Positions 48,733-58,126 of a stretch of DNA of 64,000 nucleotides are shown here, piece after piece. The first letter of the stretch is position 1. Every line of letters starts with the position of its first letter. This DNA is from Synoicihabitans lomoniglobus (GTDB lineage: Bacteria > Verrucomicrobiota > Verrucomicrobiia > Opitutales > Opitutaceae). A program made the position numbers and the translations under genes. A model generated the notes under the pieces. It searched no databases, was not told the DNA's origin, and saw only the letters and a program-made list of their open reading frames with translations. The stretch spans positions 5,637,501 to 5,701,500 of the forward strand of contig NZ_CP119075.1 in NCBI RefSeq assembly GCF_029023725.1, given 5' to 3'.

Positions 48733-49569
48733 TCAAAGCACGGTGCGATGATGAGCGAGCCGGTAATTTCGTGGCGTCATGCCGTGGGCCTGCTTAAACA
48801 GCGCGTAGAAGTGGGACAAGTTGCTGAGACCGCAATCGAGGGCAATGTCGGCGATGGGCCTTTCGGTCACCCGCAGTTCCCGGGCGGCGTGGGCCATGCG
48901 CACGCCGTTGACGAATTCCGATGGCGTGAGATTCAGCGCCGTCCGCATTGTTCGCGCCACGTGTTCCGCACTGCGACCCGCGGCCCGCACCAACCCCGGC
49001 GCACCCAGCGCGAAAACCGCCGGTTGCTGCACGTCGTCACAAGCCGATTGCAACCAGGCGGGCAGGGGAGGGCGCGCGGGGGAATCTCGGTCGCTGACTT
49101 GTGCGATCAAGTTCAGTAAAAACGCTTCAGCCGTCACTCGGGAGCGAGCATTGGCACCCAAGGGGTCGAGGCGTCGTCGCCACGCTCCCAAGGTGGCCGC
49201 CGAAAGTTTGGCGCGATGCGGAAGCAGGCCGCCCGGATCGAGTAACGGTTTGATCTCCTCGGGGTGCCGCTTGATCAATTCCTTTCGAATGTCGGGCGCG
49301 TAGGCGACGTTGATCAGGATGAAGCCTTCGGCGTCCACCGTTTCCAATACGTGCCGATCGGCGGGGCGCACAAAGATCAAATCACCGGTATCCAAGGACC
49401 GACGCTGTCCGTTGATGTGATGGCGGCCTCGTCCCCGCTCCAACCAGAAGATCTCGGGGAAGTCATGCGTGTGCATTCGGGCTGGACGACCAGGAAGAAA
49501 CCGGATGATGGCGAGATGGTGTGCCGTGTCGGCTGGAACCAGCCGCCTCCATCGCTTGTGTTCAATCAT
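48733..49569 (-). CDS. AraC-family transcriptional regulator
   Basis: 278 residues from ATG 49569 (an upstream ATG at 49605 is in frame but runs into the divergent promoter). N-terminal cupin-like sensor (PARMHTHDFPEIFWLERGRGRHHINGQ, keyed by HTHDFPEIFWLERG). The C-terminal double-HTH AraC domain is keyed by RAAGRSAEHVARTMRTALNLTPSEFVNGVRM and RPIADIALDCGLSNLSHFYALFKQAHGMTPRNYR. It is divergent from the ferritin-like operon with only 68 bp between starts, so it probably controls that operon. Confidence 0.92.
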   Translation of the reverse strand: MIEHKRWRRLVPADTAHHLAIIRFLPGRPARMHTHDFPEIFWLERGRGRHHINGQRRSLDTGDLIFVRPADRHVLETVDAEGFILINVAYAPDIRKELIKRHPEEIKPLLDPGGLLPHRAKLSAATLGAWRRRLDPLGANARSRVTAEAFLLNLIAQVSDRDSPARPPLPAWLQSACDDVQQPAVFALGAPGLVRAAGRSAEHVARTMRTALNLTPSEFVNGVRMAHAARELRVTERPIADIALDCGLSNLSHFYALFKQAHGMTPRNYRLAHHRTVL

Positions 49570-49637
49570 ATCAATATACCATAATAAAATGTCACGGCGC
49601 GGCAAGATTTGCCGCCGCCGCCGTGATAGCTTGGGGC

Positions 49638-51005
49638 ATGAGCACTCACCCCCTGCCCAGCGGCCCTCCCTTGGCGGGGCTGTGCACTCACGAAGCTGCG
49701 GCGTCGCCCGGGATGCCGGTGGATACGACGGTGGAGCGACTGCGGCGCTACGTCTATCTCGAGACCCAGGTCGTGCGGATGATCGCCGCTGACTTTAATC
49801 GCCTGCCGGAGTGGGAGGTTAAAGGCGCGCTCTCGCTTCACCTGTGGCAGGACGCCGAGCACAACACGTGGTTTCGCAAGCGGATCCCGGAGATGCGCAC
49901 GCCACCGCATCACCTCGACAAAGTGCCTGATCCAGCGCTGGAGGCATTTGTCGCGGAGTTACGACGGGCGGAGACCACGGCGGAATTTTTAGTCGGTGTC
50001 TATGGTGTGCTGAAGCCCGCGATGGCGACGGCCTGGCGCGACCATCTGCGCGAGTCGCATCCCATCGCGGATCACCCGACGCGACGACTGCTGCGCATGG
50101 CGTTGACCGAAGAGGAAGAGCAAATCGAGTGGGGGACTGCCGCGATTGCCGCCCAACACCGCGACAACGGAGAGCAGGTTGACGCCGCCGCGCTGGCGGC
50201 GTGGTCGGATCATTTGCGCGCTTATCTGGCGGCGGCGGGTGGTATCAATGGAGGGGATACGCGGACGGATGCCGCGGCGCTACCGCCCTCGCGGGTGACG
50301 GGGCCGGTGGAAACCTCCCACGTGCCGGCCCGGGACCGGCGGTTTACGCGGGTGTGGGAGTCACGCGGGCAAGTGCCGGATGCGACGCGCCCGATCCATG
50401 AGCGCTTGTGGTGGATGATGAACGTGCGGCTCAATGAGATGCATGTGTCCGAGCTGATTGCGACCGTCATGGCCGACTGGACCGATCAACCGTGGGCGTT
50501 TTACCATGACCTGGCGCGGCACCTGTGGGATGAAACCCGTCACTGCATGCTGGGCGAAGTGGCGTTTGTTTCGCAGGGGGTGGATTTTACGAAACTCCCG
50601 ACTCACATCGGGTTTGCGGCCTACCCGAACCAGGCTCTGCCGGCGCCGGAGCGTTACGCGTTTCTGTGGGGCATCGAGCAAGGTCTCATGACCAAAACCG
50701 GCAAGCAGGCGGAAGTCGGGCTCGCCCGCGCGAGTGGCGATGAGCGGGCGACGGTGTTTCAGGATTTCGATTGGGCCGACGAAGTGCTGCACGCGGCGAT
50801 TGGTCGACGCTGGTTGGAGCCGCATTTCCAAACCCGGGAAGCCATGCTCGATGTCTACGCCCGCATTCGCCCCGCGTATGATGAGATGAAGGAGGCCGAT
50901 TTGAAGCTGCCCGGGCGGGACTGGTGGCCGGAGTTTTACGCCCAGCATCTCGCCCCCTTGGACCCGGAATTAGGCCAGGCCAATGAGTGGGGAGGTGTCT
51001 CGTGA
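49638..51005 (+). CDS. Ferritin-like (probable di-iron) protein of unknown function
   Basis: 455 residues from ATG 49638; the longer frame upstream overlaps the AraC promoter. Two helical halves carry paired carboxylate/histidine motifs: LWQDAEHNTWFRKR, EEEEQIEWGTAAI, HLWDETRHCMLGEV and DWADEVLHAAIGRRWL. The DExxH-type pairs (DETRH, DEVLH) are typical of ferritin-like four-helix bundles, so a di-iron oxidase or oxygenase role is possible but not shown. First of four overlapping genes (GTGA to the next). Confidence 0.75.
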   Translation: MSTHPLPSGPPLAGLCTHEAAASPGMPVDTTVERLRRYVYLETQVVRMIAADFNRLPEWEVKGALSLHLWQDAEHNTWFRKRIPEMRTPPHHLDKVPDPALEAFVAELRRAETTAEFLVGVYGVLKPAMATAWRDHLRESHPIADHPTRRLLRMALTEEEEQIEWGTAAIAAQHRDNGEQVDAAALAAWSDHLRAYLAAAGGINGGDTRTDAAALPPSRVTGPVETSHVPARDRRFTRVWESRGQVPDATRPIHERLWWMMNVRLNEMHVSELIATVMADWTDQPWAFYHDLARHLWDETRHCMLGEVAFVSQGVDFTKLPTHIGFAAYPNQALPAPERYAFLWGIEQGLMTKTGKQAEVGLARASGDERATVFQDFDWADEVLHAAIGRRWLEPHFQTREAMLDVYARIRPAYDEMKEADLKLPGRDWWPEFYAQHLAPLDPELGQANEWGGVS

Positions 51006-51670
51006 AGCTCTGGTTGGCGAGCACCGAGCCCGACCGGGTGGCTCGGTGGTCTGACACCGGATTGTTCACCGGGGTGCTCACAAATCCGGCGACCTTGGCG
51101 GCCGCGGGTTGTCCGGCGGCGCAAACCCTCGCCGACTTGTGCGCTGCAACGGAGGCGCCGGTTTTCTATCAATTGGAAGATGGTCCGGTCGATCAGATGA
51201 AGCGTGAGGCCACCGCGATGTTGGATGGTGGGATGAGGAATCTGGGTATCAAGGTAGCGGTGACGCCGCCAGGTCTGGCGGTGCTGGGGTGGTTGCGACA
51301 GGAGCGCATCGCCTTGCGATTGGCCACCGCAGTGACAGGAGTGGTGCCCCTACTACTGGCCGCGGAGCTCGACGTGCCGTGGGTGACTCCGGCGGGTTCA
51401 GCGTTGGAAAAGCAAGGAGGTCCCACCAAGCTGGCGCTCTTGACTGAAATGCAAAAAGCCCTCGATTGCCAAGGTGCGACGACTACGCTGATCCCGAGTT
51501 TGGGTTCGCCGGGTGAAATGGCGGCACTGGCAATGGCGGGCGTGCGTGCGGGTTTTATGTGGGACACCGCGGTGGAGTCGTTTCTGGATAGTAACTTAGT
51601 GCGTGAAACGGTGTCCAATTTTGACGATGCTTGGGCGAAGCTGCATGCGTTAACCGTTGACGACGTGTAA
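51002..51670 (+). CDS. Transaldolase / fructose-6-phosphate aldolase-like protein
   Basis: 222 residues from GTG 51002, overlapping the previous stop as GTGA. Short transaldolase of the FSA type: GVLTNPATLAAAG near the N-terminus, Schiff-base lysine K84 in LGIKVAVTPPGL (K85 in E. coli FSA), then LRLATAVTGVVPLLLAAE and a TPAGSALEKQGG phosphate-site-like stretch. It would cleave or form a C-C bond in a sugar(-phosphate). It lies between the ferritin-like gene and a PfkB kinase, suggesting an unusual sugar pathway. Confidence 0.82.
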   Translation: MKLWLASTEPDRVARWSDTGLFTGVLTNPATLAAAGCPAAQTLADLCAATEAPVFYQLEDGPVDQMKREATAMLDGGMRNLGIKVAVTPPGLAVLGWLRQERIALRLATAVTGVVPLLLAAELDVPWVTPAGSALEKQGGPTKLALLTEMQKALDCQGATTTLIPSLGSPGEMAALAMAGVRAGFMWDTAVESFLDSNLVRETVSNFDDAWAKLHALTVDDV

Positions 51671-51675
51671 TCCCG

Positions 51676-52590
51676 ATGGCGCTTCACATTATTGGAGGCA
51701 CGGTCGTCGATGTGATCTTGCCGCGCGTGTCGCGTATCCCCCTCTGGCCGGAGCACACGGAGTTCACCTCATCGAATCTCACCCTGTTGCCGGATGCGCC
51801 AATTACGACATTGGGCGGCAATGGGGGCAACGCGGCTTACGTGGCGGGACGCTGCGGCGCGAAGGTGATTCTGCACACCCGGATCGCACGTGATGCGATG
51901 GGACAACTCGCACGCGGGTGGTTGACTGCGGCCGGCTGTCGGGTGGTAACGAAAGGACGAGTGAGCGCGACAGCCGTGAACGTCACGGCGGCGAATCAAC
52001 GACTCGGACGCGCGACCTTTTTTTACCCGGGCGAACCCGTCGAACTCCCGGGGCGTCTGACCGCGTGTTCGCATCTATTGGCCTGTGGTTGGCCGCATCC
52101 CGCTCCGGACAAGTTGGCCCAACAACTCGCGTCGGCGCACCGCGAAGGTGCCCGCACGGCGATCGATATCGGACCGATGCTGGGACGCGTGCCGAGTTTG
52201 GTGGCGATGACCTCAGTCTGGGCCGTGTTGGATGTGCTGCTGGCCAATGAACATGAATTGGGCCGTTTGACACGGGGCGGCGATCTCGCGACGGCCGTGC
52301 GGCGATTGCGGAAACGGTTTGCCGGACACATTGTGGTCAAACGCGGCGCGGACGGCGTGAGCTGGTGGCCGGAGGGCGAATCGGTTGCCATGGAGTTTGC
52401 TCCTCCTCGAGTGGTCGCGGTCAATACGGTCGGGGCGGGAGACAGTTTCAATGGGGCCTGGATGGCGGCGTGGCAGGCGAGCGGGGATTTTGCGACGGCG
52501 CTGCGCTACGCCAACCGTGCGGCCGCTACCGTCGTGAAGTCACCACAAGGGGTGTTGGGCGTGCGACCGCCGACGTTAAGGGCCAGGTGA
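51676..52590 (+). CDS. PfkB-family carbohydrate kinase
   Basis: 304 residues. PfkB signatures: GGNGGNAAYVAGRCGAKVILHTRIARD near the N-terminus and the C-terminal VNTVGAGDSFNGAWMAAW with catalytic Asp in GAGD. Sugar specificity is not readable. The gene starts 5 bp after the transaldolase-like gene and ends overlapping the next start (GTGA), so the four genes form one operon. Confidence 0.92.
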   Translation: MALHIIGGTVVDVILPRVSRIPLWPEHTEFTSSNLTLLPDAPITTLGGNGGNAAYVAGRCGAKVILHTRIARDAMGQLARGWLTAAGCRVVTKGRVSATAVNVTAANQRLGRATFFYPGEPVELPGRLTACSHLLACGWPHPAPDKLAQQLASAHREGARTAIDIGPMLGRVPSLVAMTSVWAVLDVLLANEHELGRLTRGGDLATAVRRLRKRFAGHIVVKRGADGVSWWPEGESVAMEFAPPRVVAVNTVGAGDSFNGAWMAAWQASGDFATALRYANRAAATVVKSPQGVLGVRPPTLRAR

Positions 52591-53468
52591 ATCCAACCGC
52601 GATGAGGCAAAATCTAATCCAGCCGGACATAGTGATGACCGCGAATCTGTGGACGCTGGAGGGACATCCGGCTACGGGAATGAAATGGTCGCTGGCACAG
52701 AAAGTAAAGGCGGTGAAGGACGCGGGATTTGACGCGGTCACTGCGCCGCCGACACCGGAACTCGCAGCGCTCCTTCGTCAACATCGCCTCCGCTATCTCG
52801 GCTTCTTTTCAAGTAGCGATCTGCAGGAAATTCCCGGGCGGATGGCCGAACAATGCGAAGCCGGCGCGGAGGTGGTGAATGTCCAATTGGGGGATGATTT
52901 CACCCCGGCTGCGGAGACGTTGGCATTGGCTTTGGCGGTGCGACAGGAGAGTCGACGCTGTGGGATCTATACCGCCATCGAAGTGCATCGCGACACGGCC
53001 ACGGAAACGCCGGAGAAAACCTATCAGTTGGCCGATGCCTATGAACGTGCGACGGGTGAGTTCTTGCCGGTAACGTGGGACCACTCGCACTTCGCGGTGG
53101 TCAAGCATTTGAAACCTCATCTTTATACCGAGGTGTTGTTGCAGCGCTCGGAGTTGATCGAGACGGCGCGATTGATGCATTTGCGACCTTTCAACGGGCA
53201 ACATGCGCAGGTTCCCGTGATGGATTTACAGGGGCAAGTCACGGTGGAGTTTCGCCAATGGTTGCAGTTTGCGGACACACTTTTAGCGCGGTGGTTGGCG
53301 GGCCCGCGTCCGGGCGACGAGCTGTGGGTGTGTCCGGAAATCGGCCCCGTGGGTGTTCATGGTTACAACTTGAGTGTATTTCCGAAGAGTTGGGACCAGG
53401 CGGTGCGCTGTGCCGAGGTGCTGCGTCGCCGATGGACGCGATTGATAGCGGAAACGAGCCGGACTTGA
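52587..53468 (+). CDS. Sugar-phosphate isomerase/epimerase-like TIM-barrel protein
   Basis: 293 residues if GTG 52587 (GTGA overlap, preceded by TAAGGG) is the start; ATG 52602 is the alternative. Barrel strands with the AP-endonuclease-2/xylose-isomerase-like style: WSLAQKVKAVKDAGFDAVTAPPT, RLRYLGFFSS, GAEVVNVQLGDDFTPA, IYTAIEVHRDTATETPEKTYQLAD, LPVTWDHSHFAVVKHL and ELWVCPEIGPVGVHGYNLS. Conserved Glu and His residues in these strands could bind a metal. Last gene of the operon; the regulator gene follows 49 bp later. Confidence 0.78.
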   Translation: MNPTAMRQNLIQPDIVMTANLWTLEGHPATGMKWSLAQKVKAVKDAGFDAVTAPPTPELAALLRQHRLRYLGFFSSSDLQEIPGRMAEQCEAGAEVVNVQLGDDFTPAAETLALALAVRQESRRCGIYTAIEVHRDTATETPEKTYQLADAYERATGEFLPVTWDHSHFAVVKHLKPHLYTEVLLQRSELIETARLMHLRPFNGQHAQVPVMDLQGQVTVEFRQWLQFADTLLARWLAGPRPGDELWVCPEIGPVGVHGYNLSVFPKSWDQAVRCAEVLRRRWTRLIAETSRT

Positions 53469-53517
53469 ACGTGGACGCCGCGATTGCAGCCCTGCTGAAT
53501 GGCGTGAGCTTTCCGCC

Positions 53518-54600
53518 ATGACCACCGCCTACGTTTCGCTTTCCGTGCAGGTCGCTCAAGTGATCACCGCCCATATTGAGGCGGGTCGTTGGGTCGATTG
53601 GTTGCCGGGCGAGCGCACCCTCGTCACCGAATTGACCGTGAGTCGCAAAACGGTGCGCAAGGCGTTGGCGCTGCTGGAGCACGACGGGATGATAGTGGCG
53701 GAGAGCGGCAAGGGTCACCGGATCGTCGCGTCGGGGGGGGCGGCCGGGGAAGTTGCCGCGGGAGGGAGTGTGGGGTTGCTGTTGCCCGAGTCGGTCGAAG
53801 TGATGCGCACGTTTACGAATTTGTGGATCAATGATCTGCGGATTTTTCTCGCGGCACACGACCTGCGGTTGCGGGTGTTTTCCGGGCACAAGTATTACTC
53901 GAAATCACCGTCACGGGCACTGGAGAGAATTTGCCAGCAATCGCCTCAAAAGGTGTGGGTCCTGTCGCATTCGACCGAAGTCATGCAGCGGTGGTTCGAG
54001 CGACGAGGACTTCCCGCTGTAGTGGCCGGTTCAATACATGGAAGGGTGAAGCTACCGAGTGTGGATTTGGATTATCAAGCGGTGTGTCGTCACGCGGCTG
54101 GCACCATGTTGCGGGGAGGCCACCGACAGCTGGCGATCGTGGTGGGCCAGCCTGAACGTGCCGGCGACCGGGAGAGCATTACAGGATTTGAGCGTGCGAT
54201 TGATACGCAGCGTCACCCGGACGCCTCCGTGAAGGTATTCCGCCATGATTGTTCACCCGGGGGAGTAAATCGGTTGGTTCAGCGCATGCTGCGAGCGGTG
54301 ACACCGCCCACCGCGATTTTAGTGGCGAACTCTGCGCACTATCTGGCGATTCATACCGGACTCGCGGCGCAGGGCAGATCGATTCCGGGTGAGGTATCAC
54401 TCATCAGTCGGGACGATGATCCTTATCTCGCTTTTGTGCATCCTGAGCCGACGCGATATGGGTGTCCGCCGGCCCACATGGCTCGCATGATTGGTCGCGT
54501 GCTGCTGCGAATCGGCAGTGAGCAAGGGCTGGACATTCGGGCGGCGACGTTGATGCCTGAAATGATAAAGGGTGCGTCCTTCAAGCGGTTGGTGGGTTGA
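53518..54600 (+). CDS. GntR-HTH / LacI-type ligand-binding transcriptional regulator
   Basis: 360 residues. N-terminal GntR winged helix (VAQVITAHIEAGRWVDWLPGERTLVTELTVSRKTVRKALALLEHDGMI, keyed by GERTLVTELTVSRKTVRKAL). A periplasmic-binding-protein-like sensor of the LacI/AraR type follows (VGLLLPESVEVM, PAVVAGSIHG, PSVDLDYQAVCRHAAGTML, VSLISRDDDPYLAFVHPEPTRY). It probably senses a sugar. Position suggests control of the preceding operon and/or the sugar-acid operon across the TonB gene. Confidence 0.9.
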   Translation: MTTAYVSLSVQVAQVITAHIEAGRWVDWLPGERTLVTELTVSRKTVRKALALLEHDGMIVAESGKGHRIVASGGAAGEVAAGGSVGLLLPESVEVMRTFTNLWINDLRIFLAAHDLRLRVFSGHKYYSKSPSRALERICQQSPQKVWVLSHSTEVMQRWFERRGLPAVVAGSIHGRVKLPSVDLDYQAVCRHAAGTMLRGGHRQLAIVVGQPERAGDRESITGFERAIDTQRHPDASVKVFRHDCSPGGVNRLVQRMLRAVTPPTAILVANSAHYLAIHTGLAAQGRSIPGEVSLISRDDDPYLAFVHPEPTRYGCPPAHMARMIGRVLLRIGSEQGLDIRAATLMPEMIKGASFKRLVG

Positions 54601-54613
54601 GAAATTCGGGCCC

Positions 54614-54642
54614 CAAAAAAAGCCCCCACCAAGGTGGGAGCC
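54614..54642 (-). terminator. Rho-independent terminator of the second TonB receptor gene
   Basis: On the minus strand: GGCTCCCACC, loop TT, GGTGGGGGCT, then TTTTTTT, 30 bp past the receptor stop. The plus strand has no useful T-run. Confidence 0.85.
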
Positions 54643-54671
54643 ATTTGGTGTGAACCCGCTGCCGAGTGAAT

Positions 54672-57041
54672 CTAGAACTGATATCGAAACGTAAGCCGAG
54701 CGGCGCGGGGCATGGCCCGCATGGCGAGACGATCGGTCACGGCGGAGAGCGTGGAATCATCATTGAACACGTTGGTGATGTTCAGCTGCACGCCCCATTG
54801 GTCCCGATTGTAGGCCAAGAAAGCGTCAACTTGATCGTTGTCCGGGAGGAAGTAGCTGTTGCCCGAATCACCGGGTGCAGTGCCGTTGTGTTTCCAGGAC
54901 CCGCCGACCACGAGGCCGGAAAGGGAATCCGTCTGAAAGGCATAGCGACCAAACAAGGCGTAGTTGGCATCCATGGGCACGCCGCGGAAGAAGCGGCCAT
55001 TCGCATCAGTGGAGGTGATGTTGCTGTAGGACGCTCCGACGTTGAGCCCGGAGGTGACTTCGGCGGTGAGATCGAATTCGATGCCGTCGGTGGCCTGCAG
55101 CCCGACGGGCCGCAATACGACCCCGCCACCCAGCTCGATCGGATTGACCACGGTCAACAGCACGTTGGTGAGCTCCATATCGAAGTAGGAAATGGTGCCG
55201 ACCATGCGACCGCCGAGCATGTTCACCTTTACGCCCACTTCCTTCATTTCTCCTTCTTGGTTCGGGTTCTTATCCCCGTTCTCGTCCAAGCTGGTGATGG
55301 GCGAAAATGTTTGGCTCACTTGTCCGAAGACACTGACGTTTTGCGAGGGTTTGCCGACCACGCCAAACTTGTAGGTGGAGTCACTGTTGCTTGAATTGAC
55401 CGTCCTGCTCGGATCGACCACGAAGCGACCGGCGGCAATGCTATCGTTTTGGTCAAACGACTGATTGGTGGCATCGAGACTGTCGTAGCGCGCGCCGAGT
55501 GCGAAGATCAGTTTGTCCTCCCACATGCTGATGTTGTCCTGGAAGGCGAAGGCAAATGAATCGCCGTCAACATGACCCTGGAAGGCGTTGAAGTTCGTGG
55601 TGGACGAGGCCTGAATCGAAGCGGCATTTACCCCGTTGAAATTAGGGGCAACGGCCGAGAAGGAATTGGCTACGGCGGTGGTGTTGGCCGGATTGGACGC
55701 GGCCCAGAAGAAGAAGGCGCGTTCGCGTTCACTACGGGTGAGTTCACCACTCATCACCAACTTGTGAGACAAGGGACCGGTCTCAAAATTGCCGACCAAA
55801 TCGAGAAAACCACCGGCGGATTGGTTGTAACCGCGGAAATCGCGCAACGTAACGGAGGCCCGCCAGTCGGCTACCCGTGGATCGTCGGCGGAGACGTAAC
55901 GGTTGTCGCCGTTGGTCGTTGCGCCGCTGGCGTTGACGTAGGTCACAATATTGCCCGAGGAATCTACCGGCACCGGACGGCCTTGGGAATAGGACGGAGA
56001 CTTGTCACCTTCGCCCTTGGAGAAACGGCCAATAAGGCGCAGCGTCCAGTCTCCGTTCAGTGGACCGGAAAATGCTTGTTCGTAACCCGCTTCAAGGGCG
56101 TAGATCTCCGCTTCGGAGACGTCGTCTTCGGGCACGGTGTTGGCATCGAAGGCCAGAGGAAATTTGGAGTCGCGGACGGTGGGAGCGGCTGTTTCACCCG
56201 GCGTCAGATACCCCGTGATGAACTGCCACCCGTTTTCGCGATCGAGGGCGAAGTCGAGGTATTGAAGCCGCCCCCAAATTTTCCCGCTGTCGTTCTTTCC
56301 GATCAGGTGGGTGAGGGAGGCGGTGGTGTTGAACACATCATTGGGAGCGTCGCCCTCGTCGTAGTAGCGATCTCCCTTGCGGGCGGAGAGCACGACTCGG
56401 TAGGCGGTGTCTTCGGAGAGCGGACCCGTGGAGTCGACCATGGCGCGGAGAAACTCGTCGTAGCTTTGGGCTTGCAGCTCAATTTTGGTCTCAGGCTGAA
56501 ACTTCGGCCATTTGCTAATTTTGTTCACGATGCCGCCCATGCTGGTTGAGCCATACAACGTGCCGGCCGGTCCCTTGATGATTTCAACGCGTTCGTAGGC
56601 GGAGCTTTCGTCGAAAGGATTGTCGGCGGCCGACATCGGGTCCGGCAAGCCATCGCGCAAACTCAAACCACCCACGGCATAGCCCCGGAGGGTGAATTGC
56701 TCTTGGCCGGGGAGAAGGTCGGAGGTGCGTTGCACTCCCGAAACCAAGTTCAATACTTCCATCGTCGAGATCGCGCCGCGATCGGCGAAGACCTGTTCAT
56801 TGAGGGAGACAACGGAGGCAGAAATATCGGCCACATCCAATGCGATGCGAGATGCCCCGAGTGAGGTGGTGGAGGCGTAACCGCGATCGCGGTCGGAATC
56901 GATTTGGAAGGGAGAGAGGACGATCACTTCATCGTCTCCCGCACGGGTAGCGGTCGTTTGCGTTGGTGCCGTTTGAGCTAAAAGCGGGCTGGCGAGCAAG
57001 GTTGCTGCGGATACCCAGGAGGTGAGTCGATTAGGGGACAT
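54672..57041 (-). CDS. TonB-dependent receptor (second)
   Basis: 789 residues from ATG 57041, which opens the signal peptide (MSPNRLTSWVSAATLLASPLLAQ); an ATG 54 bp upstream is in frame. The mature N-terminus VIVLSPFQIDSDRDRGYASTTSLGASRI is the TonB-box region style seen in many Opitutaceae receptors. The plug domain has EQFTLRGYAVGG, YERVEIIKGPAGTLYGSTSMGGIVN, and the barrel ends LTFRYQF. The plug resembles the siderophore-receptor-like subfamily, but in this phylum such receptors are also placed with carbohydrate loci. It is divergent from the sugar-acid operon (203-bp gap), so import of that operon's substrate is plausible. Confidence 0.92.
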   Translation of the reverse strand: MSPNRLTSWVSAATLLASPLLAQTAPTQTTATRAGDDEVIVLSPFQIDSDRDRGYASTTSLGASRIALDVADISASVVSLNEQVFADRGAISTMEVLNLVSGVQRTSDLLPGQEQFTLRGYAVGGLSLRDGLPDPMSAADNPFDESSAYERVEIIKGPAGTLYGSTSMGGIVNKISKWPKFQPETKIELQAQSYDEFLRAMVDSTGPLSEDTAYRVVLSARKGDRYYDEGDAPNDVFNTTASLTHLIGKNDSGKIWGRLQYLDFALDRENGWQFITGYLTPGETAAPTVRDSKFPLAFDANTVPEDDVSEAEIYALEAGYEQAFSGPLNGDWTLRLIGRFSKGEGDKSPSYSQGRPVPVDSSGNIVTYVNASGATTNGDNRYVSADDPRVADWRASVTLRDFRGYNQSAGGFLDLVGNFETGPLSHKLVMSGELTRSERERAFFFWAASNPANTTAVANSFSAVAPNFNGVNAASIQASSTTNFNAFQGHVDGDSFAFAFQDNISMWEDKLIFALGARYDSLDATNQSFDQNDSIAAGRFVVDPSRTVNSSNSDSTYKFGVVGKPSQNVSVFGQVSQTFSPITSLDENGDKNPNQEGEMKEVGVKVNMLGGRMVGTISYFDMELTNVLLTVVNPIELGGGVVLRPVGLQATDGIEFDLTAEVTSGLNVGASYSNITSTDANGRFFRGVPMDANYALFGRYAFQTDSLSGLVVGGSWKHNGTAPGDSGNSYFLPDNDQVDAFLAYNRDQWGVQLNITNVFNDDSTLSAVTDRLAMRAMPRAARLTFRYQF

Positions 57042-57243
57042 GGGTGGGGTTTGGATTTGTGGAAGGGCAGAGAGACTGGGCAACCCGAAGGTCAACCCGT
57101 CGCCATCAGGAGATGAGCCAAATGGGCGTTAAGAGAACGGTCTTTTCCCGGTCCCCAAAGGGAACCAGGGCTGGATGCTCGTAGAGTTCGGCGGATCAAG
57201 ACGCACTGGTTGCTCTCGTTCGTCCCTCCCCTTTTCCATTTCT

Positions 57244-58104
57244 ATGAGTATCCAGCATCGTTCCAATATCGCCCTAGAAAAAATACGCGCTGGCGAAGTC
57301 GTTCACGTTTATGTGATGGGTAATTTCGCCTCGCCTCGCCACGTGGATTTCGTGGGGCAAAGCGGATGCTTTGATGCCCTTTGGTTTGATCTCGAGCACT
57401 TCGATATTCCCACGGCCGAGCTGTCGACACTCAACCTCGTTGCTCAAGCCTGGCCGGTAGCGACATTTGCGCGTATCTACATTGGCGATTACCAAACGGC
57501 CGCGCGAATTTTGGAAACCGGTGTCGCCGGCATCATGTGTCCGATGGTGGAGACCGCGGAGCAGGCCCGCGCCATCGTCGGTTGGACCAAATTCAATAAT
57601 CCCTCGCCTCAGGGAGGCGAAACCATCGGCCTGCGCGGTTGGAACGGCGGGGGTATTGATGCGCGCTATGGCGCGTTTCCGGCGCTTGATTATATCGCAC
57701 ATCAGAACCGCGAGACGGTGTTGTTGGCCCAGATCGAAACCCCGTCCGCGCTGGAAAACTGCGAAAGCATCGCGCACGTGGCCGGAATTGATGCGCTCTT
57801 TTTTGGACCGGGCGACTATGCGCACCGAATTGGTAAACCGGGTCAACTGGGGGATGCGGAAGTCGGATCGGCCATGAAACGCGTGGCCGATGCGGCGGCG
57901 GCGGCGGGCAAATGGTGGGGCACGGTGGCTCCGACCCGCGAACTCTATTTACAGGCCAAGGCGTGGGGGGCCCGATTCATCAGCCCGGGCGGGGACGTGA
58001 AGGTGATGACGCTCGGCCTGCGGCAATTGGCGCAGACAATTACTGGAGCGTCTGATGAAGCAAAATCCTCCTCGGCCGGTTCCGCTCCAAAAGTGGACTC
58101 ATGA
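57244..58104 (+). CDS. HpcH/HpaI-family aldolase
   Basis: 286 residues from ATG 57244. Family features: CFDALWFDLEHFDIPTAELSTL, the substrate/metal loop AARILETGVAGIMCPMVETAEQARAIV, GLRGWNGGGIDARYG, and VLLAQIETPSALENCESIAHVAGIDALFFGPGDYAHRIG with metal-binding Glu in QIETP and Asp in GPGDY. These enzymes split 2-keto-3-deoxy sugar acids (for example 2-keto-3-deoxyrhamnonate or -glucarate) into pyruvate and an aldehyde. An enolase-superfamily dehydratase encoded downstream could supply the keto-deoxy acid. Confidence 0.92.
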   Translation: MSIQHRSNIALEKIRAGEVVHVYVMGNFASPRHVDFVGQSGCFDALWFDLEHFDIPTAELSTLNLVAQAWPVATFARIYIGDYQTAARILETGVAGIMCPMVETAEQARAIVGWTKFNNPSPQGGETIGLRGWNGGGIDARYGAFPALDYIAHQNRETVLLAQIETPSALENCESIAHVAGIDALFFGPGDYAHRIGKPGQLGDAEVGSAMKRVADAAAAAGKWWGTVAPTRELYLQAKAWGARFISPGGDVKVMTLGLRQLAQTITGASDEAKSSSAGSAPKVDS

Positions 58105-58126
58105 GTCGCGGCAAGCGTCTTTTGAC

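Noticed and set aside
57137-57166. Operator between the second TonB receptor and the aldolase operon (GGTCCCC...GGGAACC)
   Set aside because: Symmetry is weak and no matching second site was found; not enough to call.
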